Part shown: positions 21,601 to 31,673 of the stretch, one piece after another | Layout: every line of letters begins with the position of its first letter | Numbering within the stretch: position 1 is the stretch's first letter | Assembly: GCA_029204225.1 (NCBI GenBank) | Contig: MU831999.1 | Location: 28,539-92,538, forward strand | Reading direction: 5' to 3' | Source of the DNA: Diphasiastrum complanatum | Lineage: Eukaryota > Streptophyta > Lycopodiopsida > Lycopodiales > Lycopodiaceae | Length of the DNA stretch: 64,000 bases | The notes under the pieces: generated by a model | What the model saw: only the letters and a program-made list of their open reading frames with translations | What the model was told of the DNA's origin: nothing | Database searches by the model: none | Made by a program: the position numbers and the translations under genes

Positions 21601-24541
21601 ACCTGGCATGCATATCCCCTACGACATGCGAATACTGAGTGACCCATAGGGTACCACTCTCGTGCCCCGCCAAAGACATGTGATCCACTTGGTCACTGTT
21701 ATGGCCATTGGCAAATACAGGGATACTTGTGTCTCGTTAGACCCTAGGTGTCATGCCCATGACTGGTCTCGGGTAGCGTGTCCACGCTAGGGATCGGTAG
21801 ACCAACAATCCGTAAGTTAATTGTGACTATAAGGGAATTGGCGCCCTTATGTGTACATGGCATAATTAATGGTTGTAGGCCTAAACACATGGTGGTGGAG
21901 TTGGTATGGGTCTATCAGTGAGTCATTAGGGAACTGGACGACGTGGCCCAGATAGCCTGCAGAGGTGTCCAGTGAGGTGTCACAGTGCACTACTAGTGGT
22001 GCATGGGCCTTGGAGGGTATAAGTATACCTGCTAGGCTCTCACTAGTGGATGCTTGATTTGTGATGAGTAGTTACATGCTGCTGGTGTGACTCCTCTTTC
22101 CATGACTCTGATTGATCCATAGCTTGGGGGCTAGATCCGTACGATCTAGGTTGGGTTGGGTTGGTTTGACCTCCACCGGTTCCCATGTGTGTGGTTGCTT
22201 TGTATGGTATGCTTAGACTAGAATCCTGTTGTGAGGACTTTATATTGGTATCAGAGCCAGTCTAAGTAAGATTTATCATCGAAAGTGCTGAGTGGAAATC
22301 TCGACGTTTTCTCGAGAATCCGACGGAGTAAGCAACAAACGGTGGAATTGTGGAGTTTTCTTCCCGTTGGAAATATTTTCGAATTGCAATCGATTGTGTG
22401 GTAAGTGCACTACTAGGTTCACAATTGGTTTGTTTTTGTGCTTTTCGAATTTGTTTCTTGGAACGAATTCTGTGTTAATTCTATTGTTGCCGATTACTCT
22501 GTGGTTGGCATCTTTGGGAAAGCAACAAGTTACATTATAGGTTGCTGGTTTTTTTCCCTTCAGTTTCTTGTTCTTCTCAGAAATGGTTACTGTATTTCGA
22601 ATGCTGTCTATTGCCTGTTTGGAAGCCGGTTTGGTTTTAAATCGGTGGGAATAGGCTGTAATAGAAGCAAAAATACTCTAATCTGTTGGCTGTTGAGTGT
22701 TGGTGATGTTTTACAGGATTGCATGGCTGCTCTCTGTAAAGTACAGGCTTATGCTTCATTTTCCAACAACCTAATAGCTGTTTGCAGGGTCAGGAGCCTG
22801 TAAAACCATTCTGGAGGATGGTTGGGTTCAGATCTGATGACAATTTGTTGAGTAATTGTAATAGCCTACAAAACTAGGTTTTCAGGAAAATTTTGGCAGC
22901 ATAACTGCTGTTTTTCAGGCACAGTGAAGCAAAACCCTGCAAAATCTTGTATTTAAATCATTGCTTATGCTGGAAACTAGCAAATGAATGTTATAGCAAG
23001 CTAAAAAACGCTGAAAGGGCAAAGTAATCTGCATAATAACAGTAGAATGATTTGCTTTTGTGCTTTCTGCAAAGTAAAGATAAATAGGACATGAAGACTC
23101 AAATTAGTCAGTTGAAGGCCTCGATGTTGTAGCATCATTTAGTAGGTAGAGGTTCAACTATATTAGGACATCAACTATTGTTATTTAAGACCTCGTTAAT
23201 TACACCCCAAAAGCATATTAATTGCATATACTTTAATTTGGTGATTTAGTCACTAGATTAAGGACCGTCTTTCTAGAAAGAATGTTGAATGATAGGGCAG
23301 CAACCCTCTAGATAATATAAAATTCTCAAAAGAGTCCTCATTCAATAGGTTTTTTATTTGATTTTTGTGAGCTTCTTCTAAGAAAACCTAAAGAGGTAGG
23401 AGCCCTTTGCAGGAGGCTTGCAGGATTCCACCATGTTTTTACAATTTAAAGTGCCTCAGATTTGGAAAAAATGTTAGTTAAGGTCATCCTGCAAACCAAC
23501 TGCCCTAAATACATAGATTTGAAGTGCATTCCCCACTTGAAAAGCTAAGTGAACGGGCTTCAACAACTTTTGCAATTTGTTGCCCATTTACAAGTTCCTA
23601 AGTCTATATGTGAAATAAACTAGGCCTTTGTATGGGTGGCATTACCCTCTATTATATTTCTTTTTACTGCTTCAAACTTTCATTTGAATTCCATCTTGAA
23701 TGGAACCATCCCAGGCAATCATGTTATAACAAACAGAAAAACTCTTACTGGGTTATTAAAGTTTGAGATTGCCATCACGTTTTGTTGGGAATGAGCTTTT
23801 CAAGTTTTCAATTATCATCAAAACATACTTCGTACCAGAGAATTTGCATTTCGTCAAGTAATACAGCAAAAGCTTTGTGAATCAAAGATATCTAATGCTT
23901 TCATGAAAATCCAAAAGAATGTCTAAATATACATGTTACCAGTATGCTTCCATCAAGAAGAGTGCTTACATAGATTTCGTCAAGCTCATATCTAATAGCA
24001 AGATTGTGCAGAACTCCAGGCTCATGCAAGTATGCCAACTTTGTCATATCATCTACACCACCTGGTTTTGTATCGGGATCCTTTGCATATACACCAGATA
24101 ATGGAGCATTAAGCTGCTAAAAGCAACAATGTACTGATTAGTCAATGCATCCAACCCAGCAGGGATTTGCAAATCCTACTTTGTTGAGCTATAATAACAA
24201 ATCAAGACCAATCAGACTTTAATGAACTTAATTCCATCCACCCAAAAGCAAGCACTCCCAACCCATAAGCTTAACAGCCTCGAGAATAACCAAGATAAAG
24301 CAAATCAAACACAACGAACTGTCATCTTCATGTATACTTCATGCTAATCATGCCATCATGGTGCAAGTCACTGCATGCAAATCTTGAAGGTAACAAGTAC
24401 ACATACCAGTTTTCCCTTGCTTGTACGCACTTTAACCTCCTTTCCACTGATTTCCAGTAACTCTGCATCTACCCAAGCCAGTTCATTGTCCTCCACCCAG
24501 ATTTGAGAACCAACTGTGATGGTGGTTGCAGGGGCCTTCAT
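6578..24541 (-). CDS. Myosin class XI heavy chain, motor domain (5' part of gene, 13 exons, continues left of window)
   Basis: Exons on the minus strand: 24541-24407, 24113-23970, 12708-12563, 12455-12299, 12129-12071, 11604-11448, 11279-11130, 10467-10331, 10188-10042, 9791-9690, 9448-9391, 9187-9086, 6615-6578. All introns are GT-AG and every junction keeps the frame, giving about 510 residues. Seen in order: the N-terminal SH3-like domain ([19 protein letters not shown]), P-loop GESGAGKT, switch I NDNSSRFGKF, switch [10 protein letters not shown], then [15 protein letters not shown] and [15 protein letters not shown]. In plants class XI myosins move organelles and vesicles along actin and drive cytoplasmic streaming. 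The visible part stops at LLDEAC, before the actin-binding, IQ, coiled-coil and globular-tail regions. Those exons are probably beyond position 1, since I found none in 1-6577. The start could be the ATG at 24541 or a tiny upstream exon joined at 24535. No disabling mutation was seen. Confidence 0.92.
6860..7970 (-). mobile_element. Candidate small non-autonomous LTR element (TRIM-like) in myosin intron 12
   Basis: Two diverged direct copies, about 6890-7110 and 7715-7970, share gaatagaga, tattaaata, ctacctaggct, agctctctc and a common end reading cgaattagagctaga / tgaattagagctagg. Just left of the right copy is ctttgatacca (about 7663-7673), resembling a minus-strand initiator-tRNA primer-binding site. 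The spacer of about 600 bp has no coding frame. I infer an old minus-strand LTR element; exact ends are not resolved. Confidence 0.42.
7975..9085. other. Remainder of myosin intron 12
   Basis: No exon, repeat or transposon protein recognised on either strand. Confidence 0.4.
9086..12708 (-). CDS. Myosin XI exons 3-12 (ATPase core)
   Basis: Ten exons of 58-157 nt with short introns (107-662 bp). Exon 3 gives [13 protein letters not shown] and [16 protein letters not shown]; exon 4 the P-loop and [10 protein letters not shown]; exon 5 [19 protein letters not shown]; exon 6 [12 protein letters not shown]; exon 7 [13 protein letters not shown] and [14 protein letters not shown]; exon 8 [18 protein letters not shown]; exon 9 [17 protein letters not shown]; exon 10 the relay-adjacent [11 protein letters not shown]; exon 11 [19 protein letters not shown]; exon 12 [13 protein letters not shown]. 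Key ATPase residues are conserved. Compared with the flanking introns, this block is nearly free of transposons. Confidence 0.93.
13368..14048 (+). pseudogene. Ty3/Gypsy integrase C-terminus and chromodomain remnant (plus strand)
   Basis: In shifting frames: [72 protein letters not shown], and a chromodomain-like end [17 protein letters not shown]. This is the 3' end of a Gypsy pol gene with many stops and frameshifts. A purine-rich run (agaagagggaaggat) and a TGTTA start follow at about 14049, as expected for a polypurine tract and 3' LTR. It lies in myosin intron 2, antisense to the gene. Confidence 0.78.
14049..14654 (-). repeat. LTR sequence between two convergent Gypsy elements
   Basis: Bounded by tgtta at 14049 and taaca at 14654. 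The right end (about 14580-14654) is nearly the reverse complement of the start of the LTR at 21697 and is preceded on the minus strand by a polypurine tract (14655-14668). It is therefore the 3' LTR of the minus-strand element at 14665-16866. The left part does not match that LTR and may be the 3' LTR of the plus-strand fragment ending at 14048, making this a composite of two LTR remnants. Confidence 0.6.
14665..16866 (-). pseudogene. Gypsy element G1: RNase H, integrase, chromodomain (5' half missing)
   Basis: Opens abruptly inside pol at [17 protein letters not shown]. It continues with RNase H ([45 protein letters not shown]), the integrase zinc finger ([13 protein letters not shown]), the integrase core ([39 protein letters not shown]), a stop near 15408, then [34 protein letters not shown] and a chromodomain-like segment ([18 protein letters not shown]). 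In the RNase [10 protein letters not shown] replaces the usual TDHxSLKxL. A polypurine tract and LTR follow at 14668-14655. gag, protease and reverse transcriptase are absent, so it is non-autonomous. It lies in myosin intron 2, in the same orientation as the gene. Confidence 0.88.
16868..20773 (-). pseudogene. Gypsy element G2: gag remnant, protease, RT, RNase H, integrase, chromodomain
   Basis: From 20773 downward: an acidic N-terminal frame (20773-20579); a gag remnant ([20 protein letters not shown]) joined directly to the protease ([18 protein letters not shown]) with no zinc knuckle; a frameshift near 20200; RT with [38 protein letters not shown] and the catalytic FLDDIL; a frameshift near 18992; RNase H ([25 protein letters not shown]) ending at a stop near 18493; integrase with [13 protein letters not shown] and [14 protein letters not shown]; stops near 17402 and 17164; and a chromodomain end ([19 protein letters not shown]) at 16868. 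The gene order is that of a chromovirus-type Gypsy. The frameshifts, stops and gag deletion make it inactive. No 3' LTR follows; it runs straight into G1. Confidence 0.9.
20780..21696. other. Leader-like and low-complexity sequence upstream of G2
   Basis: No gene. A C-run (about 21152-21164) and a GA tract (about 21266-21292) occur here. The tract lies between two near-copies of gagcgcccaccc (about 21250 and 21293), with a third partial copy at about 21350. I see no minus-strand primer-binding site or 5' LTR for G2. Confidence 0.4.
21697..22244 (+). repeat. Gypsy 5' LTR (plus strand)
   Basis: Starts TGTTATGGCCATTGGC and ends just before TTGGTATCAGAGCC at 22245, a primer-binding site for initiator methionine tRNA. 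Its first 75 bp or so match, in inverted orientation, the end of the LTR at 14654. The element it belonged to is otherwise missing: what follows is leader-like sequence without gag or pol. Confidence 0.75.
22245..22258 (+). other. Primer-binding site (initiator tRNA-Met type)
   Basis: TTGGTATCAGAGCC directly after the LTR, the standard minus-strand priming site of many plant LTR retrotransposons. It fixes the plus orientation of this LTR. Confidence 0.8.
22259..23969. other. Retroelement leader remnant and remaining myosin intron 2
   Basis: 22259-22800 reads like an untranslated Gypsy leader (it shares a ctcgag-containing segment with 33170-33200). From about 22800 to 23969 I recognise nothing coding on either strand. 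Confidence 0.45.
23970..24113 (-). CDS. Myosin XI exon 2
   Basis: Encodes [19 protein letters not shown] followed by [16 protein letters not shown] and RYELDEIY, matching the family block just before the TYTGNI motif. Donor is GTAAGC at 23969. The acceptor region reads TTAGCAG, so AG occurs twice three bases apart (exon start 24116 or 24113), adding or omitting one Gln. The exon stands alone, 11.3 kb from exon 3. Confidence 0.88.
24407..24541 (-). CDS. Myosin XI exon 1 (SH3-like domain)
   Basis: 45 codons beginning [15 protein letters not shown] and ending SKGKL before donor GTATGT at 24406. The frame is open further upstream to about 24559 without an ATG. A splice acceptor is also possible at ATGAAG (24536), because many plant myosin XI genes have a minute first coding exon; the start residue is therefore uncertain by a few codons. 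Confidence 0.8.
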
Positions 24542-24559
24542 CCAGAATGACAGATTCAA

Positions 24560-25217
24560 TGTTAATTTTCAAAAAGTCTGTCTCAGTCAAGCCATAGTCA
24601 ATAAGGTGTATCCCCATCATCAGAATGCATATGTCTTTTTATGGGAGCAGAGTGGGCACAATAATGTGCAAAACATTCCCAAAATGTTTTCTACCAGATT
24701 TTACAAACAAACAAGCTGAAATTAGAAGCTATCATTTCAAACAAAAAGTGGTCCTTTGTTGCCAAAAAAAATTTGAGACTACCAGATTTTAGCACTACTC
24801 AAGCTGAAATCATAGCCAGAATCCGTCGACAAAGTGTGCCAAGTTGAGAACTCCAGACCAAATTGTGTTAGGGAAGGCTTTCTACTAGTTATTGGAAAAA
24901 AAAATCTCTTCTATGTCATGTGAGCTCCTCTTTTGGGCCTCTCATGCCCTACGTTTGTAATATATATTCTGGCTTAGAAACCCATCCGTATAAGCATGGA
25001 CTCTTGTGAAAGATTATATAGTGATGTTCCATAAACCATAAAGACCCCATTTTAACCTGGCTTTTGATCTACATCCCAATTTGAATCGTTCCTGCTACCT
25101 AAGCTGCAAGCCCCAACAGTTAGACTCTGATAGCATTCATTGAAAGCAAGAAACTGGATGGGAAAACATGGCACCAGACAAATACAGCCGTTTCATCAGG
25201 ATTGTTCACCACCACCA
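24560..25217. other. Sequence upstream of myosin exon 1
   Basis: No recognisable gene or transposon. It probably belongs to the 5' untranslated region, its intron, or the promoter of the myosin gene. Confidence 0.35.
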
Positions 25218-25550
25218 TCACCACACAAAATCAGCATTGGATGATAGAAATTGCCGTTAGCATTTGCAGACAGTCACACAAAACTGAGCATTGTGCCATG
25301 AAAATTGCCATTCAAATTTGCAGACACTAACACAGAATGAGCATTGGGTGGTGAGAATTGCCATTCAAATTTGACAGACACTAACACAAAATGAGCCTTG
25401 GGTGATGAAAACTGCGATTAAAATTTGTAGACACGACCACAAAATGAGCACTCGATGATGAAAATTGCCATTACCTACAGACACTAGCACCAAAATGAGC
25501 ATTGGGTGATGAAAATTGCCATTAAAAATTGAGGACACTGACCATTTCCT
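25218..25550. repeat. Minisatellite, unit about 53 bp, six copies
   Basis: The motif aatgagcattgggtgatgaaaattgcc recurs in variant form with starts near 25233, 25287, 25340, 25394, 25447 and 25498. Each is followed by attcaaatttgcagacac-like sequence. The copies are moderately diverged. It lies about 0.7 kb upstream of the myosin coding start. Confidence 0.85.
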
Positions 25551-26034
25551 AAATCAAGAGAACCCTCTTTCACAATTCCCTGTGTGCCCTGAACAAGGTT
25601 GTTGCCCAAGGAGACAATGAAGCATACATTTCTGTCCCCTTTATGCTTATCTTCCACAATCAGATCTCAGCTACAACCACACTATAGAAGACCTTTCTTT
25701 AATGAGCACCAATACAGCCAAATTCCATGGCCTCACTTGAAAACAACCCTGCTTACTACTTAGTTCATAGCAGCCCAATAAGTTCCCGATCTTTACTTTA
25801 CTTTTTTCAGCACAGTGGCCTTCAACTTGAGTCCCAACCTCAATGATCATGTGCGGCAGAATGTAAATGCAGGCCTTCACTGGCGATCATGTCGGTATTG
25901 GGATCTGCTTACAGCTCCGGATTGAACAATGTATACGCAAAGTAGAGGCAACAATGTCCCTTGTCAGATTTTGTGATTTTGTTCAATCCCAAAGGGATGG
26001 ATCTTGATTCTTCAGCACAGCGACGATCCAAAGC

Positions 26035-26035
<1 letters not shown>

Positions 26036-26073
<38 letters not shown>
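26036..26073. repeat. CT/GA dinucleotide tract, possible myosin 5' leader
   Basis: About 19 CT units; on the minus strand it reads as GA. GA/CT tracts near transcription starts are common in plant genes, and this lies about 1.5 kb upstream of the myosin ATG on the correct strand. Assignment to the promoter or 5' leader is inference. Confidence 0.5.
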
Positions 26074-26076
<3 letters not shown>

Positions 26077-26452
26077 AGAGAGTATGTAAAGGCCAAGGCG
26101 GCAAGTTGCCTTACAAAAAAATATACGAAATGAGAGAGAAACTAAGGGTGGTAAGGGCACACTCTACTTGGCCAGCCCATTCTCTCTTACCTCGAATTCA
26201 TTTGAAATGCTCGTCAAAAATATTCTTCAAACGTAATATTATTCCCATTTTCAAATAAATTAAAAAGTAGAAAATGCATGCAATTTTTTCAAAGGCAGAT
26301 TTTGCTTTTTTTTTTTTGCCTGTCTGTGCCCATCTGTATGGATTCCGTACAACTGCTGCCACGTGGCACATTTGTGTTGGTCGATCAAAGTCAAACCTGC
26401 TTATTATGCTTGGTAATGTGCTTCTGAAAAAATTTCAGGTATCCATTACGCA

Positions 26453-26587
26453 ATGGAAGGAGCCAGGCAAAGGCCATTCTGCCTGGTTCGGCTTTCCAAA
26501 AAAATTTACTCTCGGCCCCTCCTGGCCTCGCCCAAATTTTTTGGAAATCCTTGCCGGGCAAAATGGCTTCTGCCCGACTCCTTCCAT
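26453..26587. repeat. Long imperfect hairpin (arms about 52 nt, loop about 26 nt)
   Basis: The left arm starts ggaaggagccaggcaaagg and ends tttccaaaaaaattt. The right arm is largely its reverse complement, starting aaattttttggaaat and ending cccgactccttcc. By eye roughly four fifths of positions pair. It could be a miRNA-type precursor or a small inverted-repeat (MITE-like) element. No protein frame is plausible across it. Confidence 0.7.
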
Positions 26588-26869
26588 AATACGTTTGTGA
26601 GAGAAGGCATGAAAGCCTCACACCAACACTTGCTTGAAAGTGTGAGCATGAGTGTGCTTGCATTGTGTTAACAATGAGTTTGAGACTTGCAAGGGGATTC
26701 AACAAGTCAATTCACATTGGCATTTAACTCAAGTCTAAGAAGACCATTTGTAGAGGCCTTTCCTAGCTTGTATGTATTCACGAATTATTTTATTTTTGGC
26801 TTTTCATCAGGCAATTTTTATGGGCCATAATATGCTTTTTATGGGCAAAAGCTTTAACACTTACACACT

Positions 26870-27100
26870 TTGTGTGTGGCGCTTGATGTTCCAACCAAGA
26901 GATTGGCAGCTTCGGTGTGGAGCGCCAACAGAAACCAGCCAATAAACATCAATGGATCCATCTCTTTCATGGTTAATGGCAGCTTGGTGCTCAATGGCAG
27001 TGATGGACGGGAGGTGTGGTCGACACACACCCCCGGGGGAGTTGGAATAGAATTGCAAGACTCAGGTAATCTAGCAATATACAAGCAGTTTAATGGAACT
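26870..27100 (+). pseudogene. Bulb-type (mannose-binding) lectin domain fragment of a G-type lectin receptor kinase
   Basis: Plus-strand frame containing VWSANRNQPININGSISF, NGSLVLNGSDGREVWST, and GIELQDSGNLAIYKQ. This matches the B_lectin domain at the N-terminus of S-domain receptor-like kinases, which are cell-surface receptors. No signal peptide, S-locus, PAN, transmembrane or kinase part was found within several kilobases. The frame also runs into unrelated sequence at both ends. It is most likely a stranded gene fragment, though one exon of a gene with very large introns cannot be excluded. Confidence 0.75.
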
Positions 27101-27662
27101 TCAAAGGTTTATAATACAATGACTTATCTGATTTCAAAAGTGATAATTTGATTCAAATCTGTTTTACGGTGTCACATTAAAGCTTTTTGCATATATATCC
27201 ACGATGTCAACACAATCTCCTATTGTTCATAAATTCATGAGGCATGCCAATCTTTGAACAGAAAAATGTCGCATCAATGTTCTCCATAATATTTACAAGC
27301 TAGCTTCAAACATCTATTGTTCATGCAAGACATATGGAGCATCGCCTTGGGATTTGAAAGCCATGCACTCCTTTGACGAAGGGTCTAGATTTCTAATAAC
27401 ATTTTTCATATGTTTATTGTCCACCTTTTTAATTAAAAAGTATACATCACTTGAAATTTTTTAAAACATGTTGCATGATAGATTTACAAAAGGATTTTCA
27501 AAACTTTAGGTTTTAGAGGAGTTTTGACTTATTTATTTCACATTTGAAGGGCAAGTTCCAAAAGTGGTCTTCAAGTGGAATATATTGATCTTTTGAAAAG
27601 CTCGCATGACCTTTAATGCAACTTGCAAGTCCAAACATGGCCACATTTATCAAAGCGGGTGT

Positions 27663-27663
<1 letters not shown>

Positions 27664-27703
<40 letters not shown>
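27664..27703. repeat. GT dinucleotide tract
   Basis: About 20 GT units, uninterrupted. Confidence 0.95.
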
Positions 27704-27705
<2 letters not shown>

Positions 27706-27779
27706 GCATGGACACTTGTTTTCATGCAACATCTAAAGAAGACAACGTCTACTTGTGATGTCTTAGGAAAGGCCAAGGA

Positions 27780-28560
<781 letters not shown>

Positions 28561-28773
28561 ATTAAGTTAAGCAATTAACCGTCAAAATTACAACCATCGA
28601 CCAAGTCAAAGTTTTATGAGTCAAAGATATACTTACGCTAGTTGTAACTCATGAAAATATTAAATGAATGCAAGTGTTGAGAAACCTAGATTGCAATCAA
28701 TATTTTGGAGCTTCAAAATTAACTAGAAAGTGGTGAGAATTTCACAAGTGGGAGAAAAAAGTGATAAAGCAAC

Positions 28774-28774
28774 T

Positions 28775-28802
<28 letters not shown>
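28774..28802. repeat. GA dinucleotide tract
   Basis: About 14 perfect units. Confidence 0.95.
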
Positions 28803-28805
<3 letters not shown>

Positions 28806-29282
28806 CATGAATTGATGAATTTAAGTTCACATGTGTGGAACCAGAAATAGCAATAAATGATCATTCTACACATAGAATTGCAAGATAACATCATGAGAGT
28901 GCACCAATGAGTAGTAGAACCCAAAGAGAACCATGTATAATGATGAAATGAGATAGAGAAGAGAGAAGATCCCTTTCTCCATGAGTTACAACAATATATA
29001 ACAGGTCCAAACCCTACTTTGCCACTTGGCTTTCCCTCAAATGAAAAACCCTACTATTTTGGGACTAGATTCAATGTACCCAAAGTTCAAATTTGAATCT
29101 CTCTCAAACTCGACTACCAACTTTCCCACACTTTCAAAAAATGTTTATTGAATGTATTTTAAACTAATATAACTTCAAAAAGTTTATCTCTAAGTCTAAA
29201 ATGAGTTTTGGCCTCAATTGACAATTTATCATAATATTGAAATCTCTCACACTCCCTCTTCAAGTAGTTTTGGCATAGTTTT

Positions 29283-29285
<3 letters not shown>

Positions 29286-29364
<79 letters not shown>
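29286..29364. repeat. CT microsatellite, about 79 bp uninterrupted
   Basis: Perfect CT array, opposite in strand sense to the GA arrays 0.5-1 kb to its left. Confidence 0.97.
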
Positions 29365-29366
<2 letters not shown>

Positions 29367-30824
29367 CATGGGACACATACATTCATGCAAGGACCCTTAG
29401 GGTACCTCTATTTTTGGTGCATTTATGAGTATATTCTAGCCTACGAAGCTTTCAAAAAAATTGTGAGCAATTAGGCTTTCATTGGCCTCTTGATGTGAAT
29501 CATGTATCAAGGCCCCCATAAGTATTATGTATATTTGGTTTTAGCATGCTTAGTCTTGAGTACACTTCTTATGTTAAAAACCCATTGGGTGAATGTGAGC
29601 ACTTAAATACCATTAGATGAAATCAACACTTTGTGCACCTAAGTGTGGGTTCTCATGTATATGTACACACATTGAAAGCATAAAAAGAGACCCTTCTTTT
29701 CTCTTCCTCTTCCCTTACACAAGTAGACAACCATTAACATGCTCCCATGCAGGCAGTTATGATCCAAATTTTTGGATGGGTTTTTTATTTTACAACTACT
29801 CCAACCAAGTGACAATAAAGAATTCGCATAAGGGAAGTAAAACTAGGAAGAAGATGAAATTATTGTTCCTACACCACATGAATGTAACCATGCCAAACCC
29901 TTTGAAGGGGCCATGCAGGTCATAGCAACCAAGAATGTTGTACATTAGTAAGTAGCAATGGAGCAAAATATGTACATATGCCCCGTATTTTGGCAAGCAC
30001 AAAAAATGATTGGCCCAAGCTATCCAGAGAAACCAAGTGTGGTGGTAAATCACCGATCCAATAATTAGATAACTAAAACTAGGAAATTCATCTAAACAAT
30101 GCTCAAGATCAATGGATATAGTAGGGCGGAAAAAAGCAAATTCCTTTGAATCAGTGTCAAGGCACTTAGGAGCAACACCAAGGAACTATGAATCAGCATG
30201 AAAGCACTCACCATCAGCATCAAGCATTGTATCAATATCAACTTTCTTTGTCTAATCAACTTCTGGATTTGGAACATCCCAAGAATCATTTCTTTATTGA
30301 AGTGTGCAAAAAAAAATCTTGTTGAGTGGTATGTCAAACCGGATGGATGGTGGCTTGATGAAGAGCAATCATAAATCTAGTCCATGCAGCATCAATAAAA
30401 GAGTTCAAACTCTACGTTTGAAACCATGTATAGGGCCACTAAGATATGTAGCTACAAGTTGAAGTTGTTTAGCAAGACTGTGTGGTGTCAACAAAAAAAA
30501 AATGTCTTCATCTCTGTGAAGCCAATTATCGAGTTCATTGCCATATGAAGAACCATTGAAAATGGTTAGCTAAACTTTATCACCAAAATCATGTAATATA
30601 TTGTTAGGAGCCGGTGGAGGAATGGGTGGATCCAAGAAAGTAGCATGTGACAGTGGTTGTTGAGCATCAAAAGCTTATGCAATGGCAATTCTAATTTGAT
30701 AAAAGAAAATCAACAACAATGCATTGGATATTATCAAGTTGAAAAGCATGATCCTATATATAGGTAATGGCATCCTCGGTACTAGAGGAGGCCCATGTGG
30801 TTGGCATGATAGCAAAGTGAGAAA
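29365..30824. other. Intergenic sequence, nothing firmly recognised
   Basis: Only short frames. A minus-strand stretch near 30100-30330 reads like decayed coding sequence in one frame (DIDTMLDADGECFHADS), with stops, but I cannot assign it. Confidence 0.35.
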
Positions 30825-31190
30825 GTATGACTTTTGAAACTGTGTCAAATGCGACTTCTACAACAAGTGGAACTTTTGTGTTCTATGTCAAATGTGACTT
30901 TTGTGGCTTATGTGCACACCAAACACGACTTTTGTGACTCTATGAAAAATGCAACCTTTACAACTTCTATGCAAAATGTGACTTCTATGATTCCTATAAA
31001 ACAATTGAAAAATGTGAATTGTGTGCCGCTGCAAAAAATGTGCTTGTGAAAAATGCAACTCTATGGAAAAAATACGGCTTTGTATAAAAATGCAACTCTA
31101 TACAAAATGACGACTTTTGTGACTTATGACATTTTTACAACTTCCATCAAAACCCTCCAAAAATGCGACTTCCCATATTGTCGCAATAGA
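30825..31190. repeat. Degenerate short-unit repeat built on aaaatgcgactt
   Basis: Variants of aaatgcgacttctatgac (aaatgtgacttttgtg, aaatgcaactctatg and so on) recur irregularly about a dozen times. Spacing varies around 20-40 bp, so this is an old, diverged minisatellite. The plus-strand frames through it derive from the repeat. Confidence 0.6.
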
Positions 31191-31673
31191 AACATCGAAG
31201 TAAATGCTGGAAAAAGAATACCTCATAAATGGACACTGGTACAACAAGGTGGACACAAAATCAATAGTTATGGTGCCCATAAAAGTGTTATGATACCAAA
31301 TTAAGAACACATTTAAATAATAGTAGTTAAATCAATGGCTGCAAATAGCTCAGGCAAATCTCCAATACAAAGCACTTCCCTACAAAGAGATCAGGACTCC
31401 AAGCTCATGACTAACTATTTATATCAAATAGAAGTTACTTCCTTCAATTGACTTGAAGGGAAATATGAAAATTCAAATATTTGTAACCATATAATATAAT
31501 ATATCGGGCTCTGTCAAGTGTAATGAAACGTGTGTGCAAAATATAAAAAAGTATGGACTATGTGTGCCCATAACATGGACTATGTGTGTTCATAATAATG
31601 CATAGGTAACATATTGTGCAAGTGAGGACTTTCCAATTACTAACCAAGACTAATGTAGGTTTTATGAGGAGGC

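Noticed and set aside
22245-22258. tRNA gene
   Set aside because: Only the 3'-end complement of a tRNA is present, next to an LTR; no cloverleaf surrounds it. The same holds at the other primer sites.
24368-24406. Extension of myosin exon 1 through [11 protein letters not shown]
   Set aside because: A good donor (GTATGT) precedes it and the residues do not match myosins; the true continuation is exon 2.
30092-30337. Hydrophobic minus-strand frame as a membrane protein
   Set aside because: An alternative frame of the same stretch looks more like decayed soluble coding sequence; neither is assignable.
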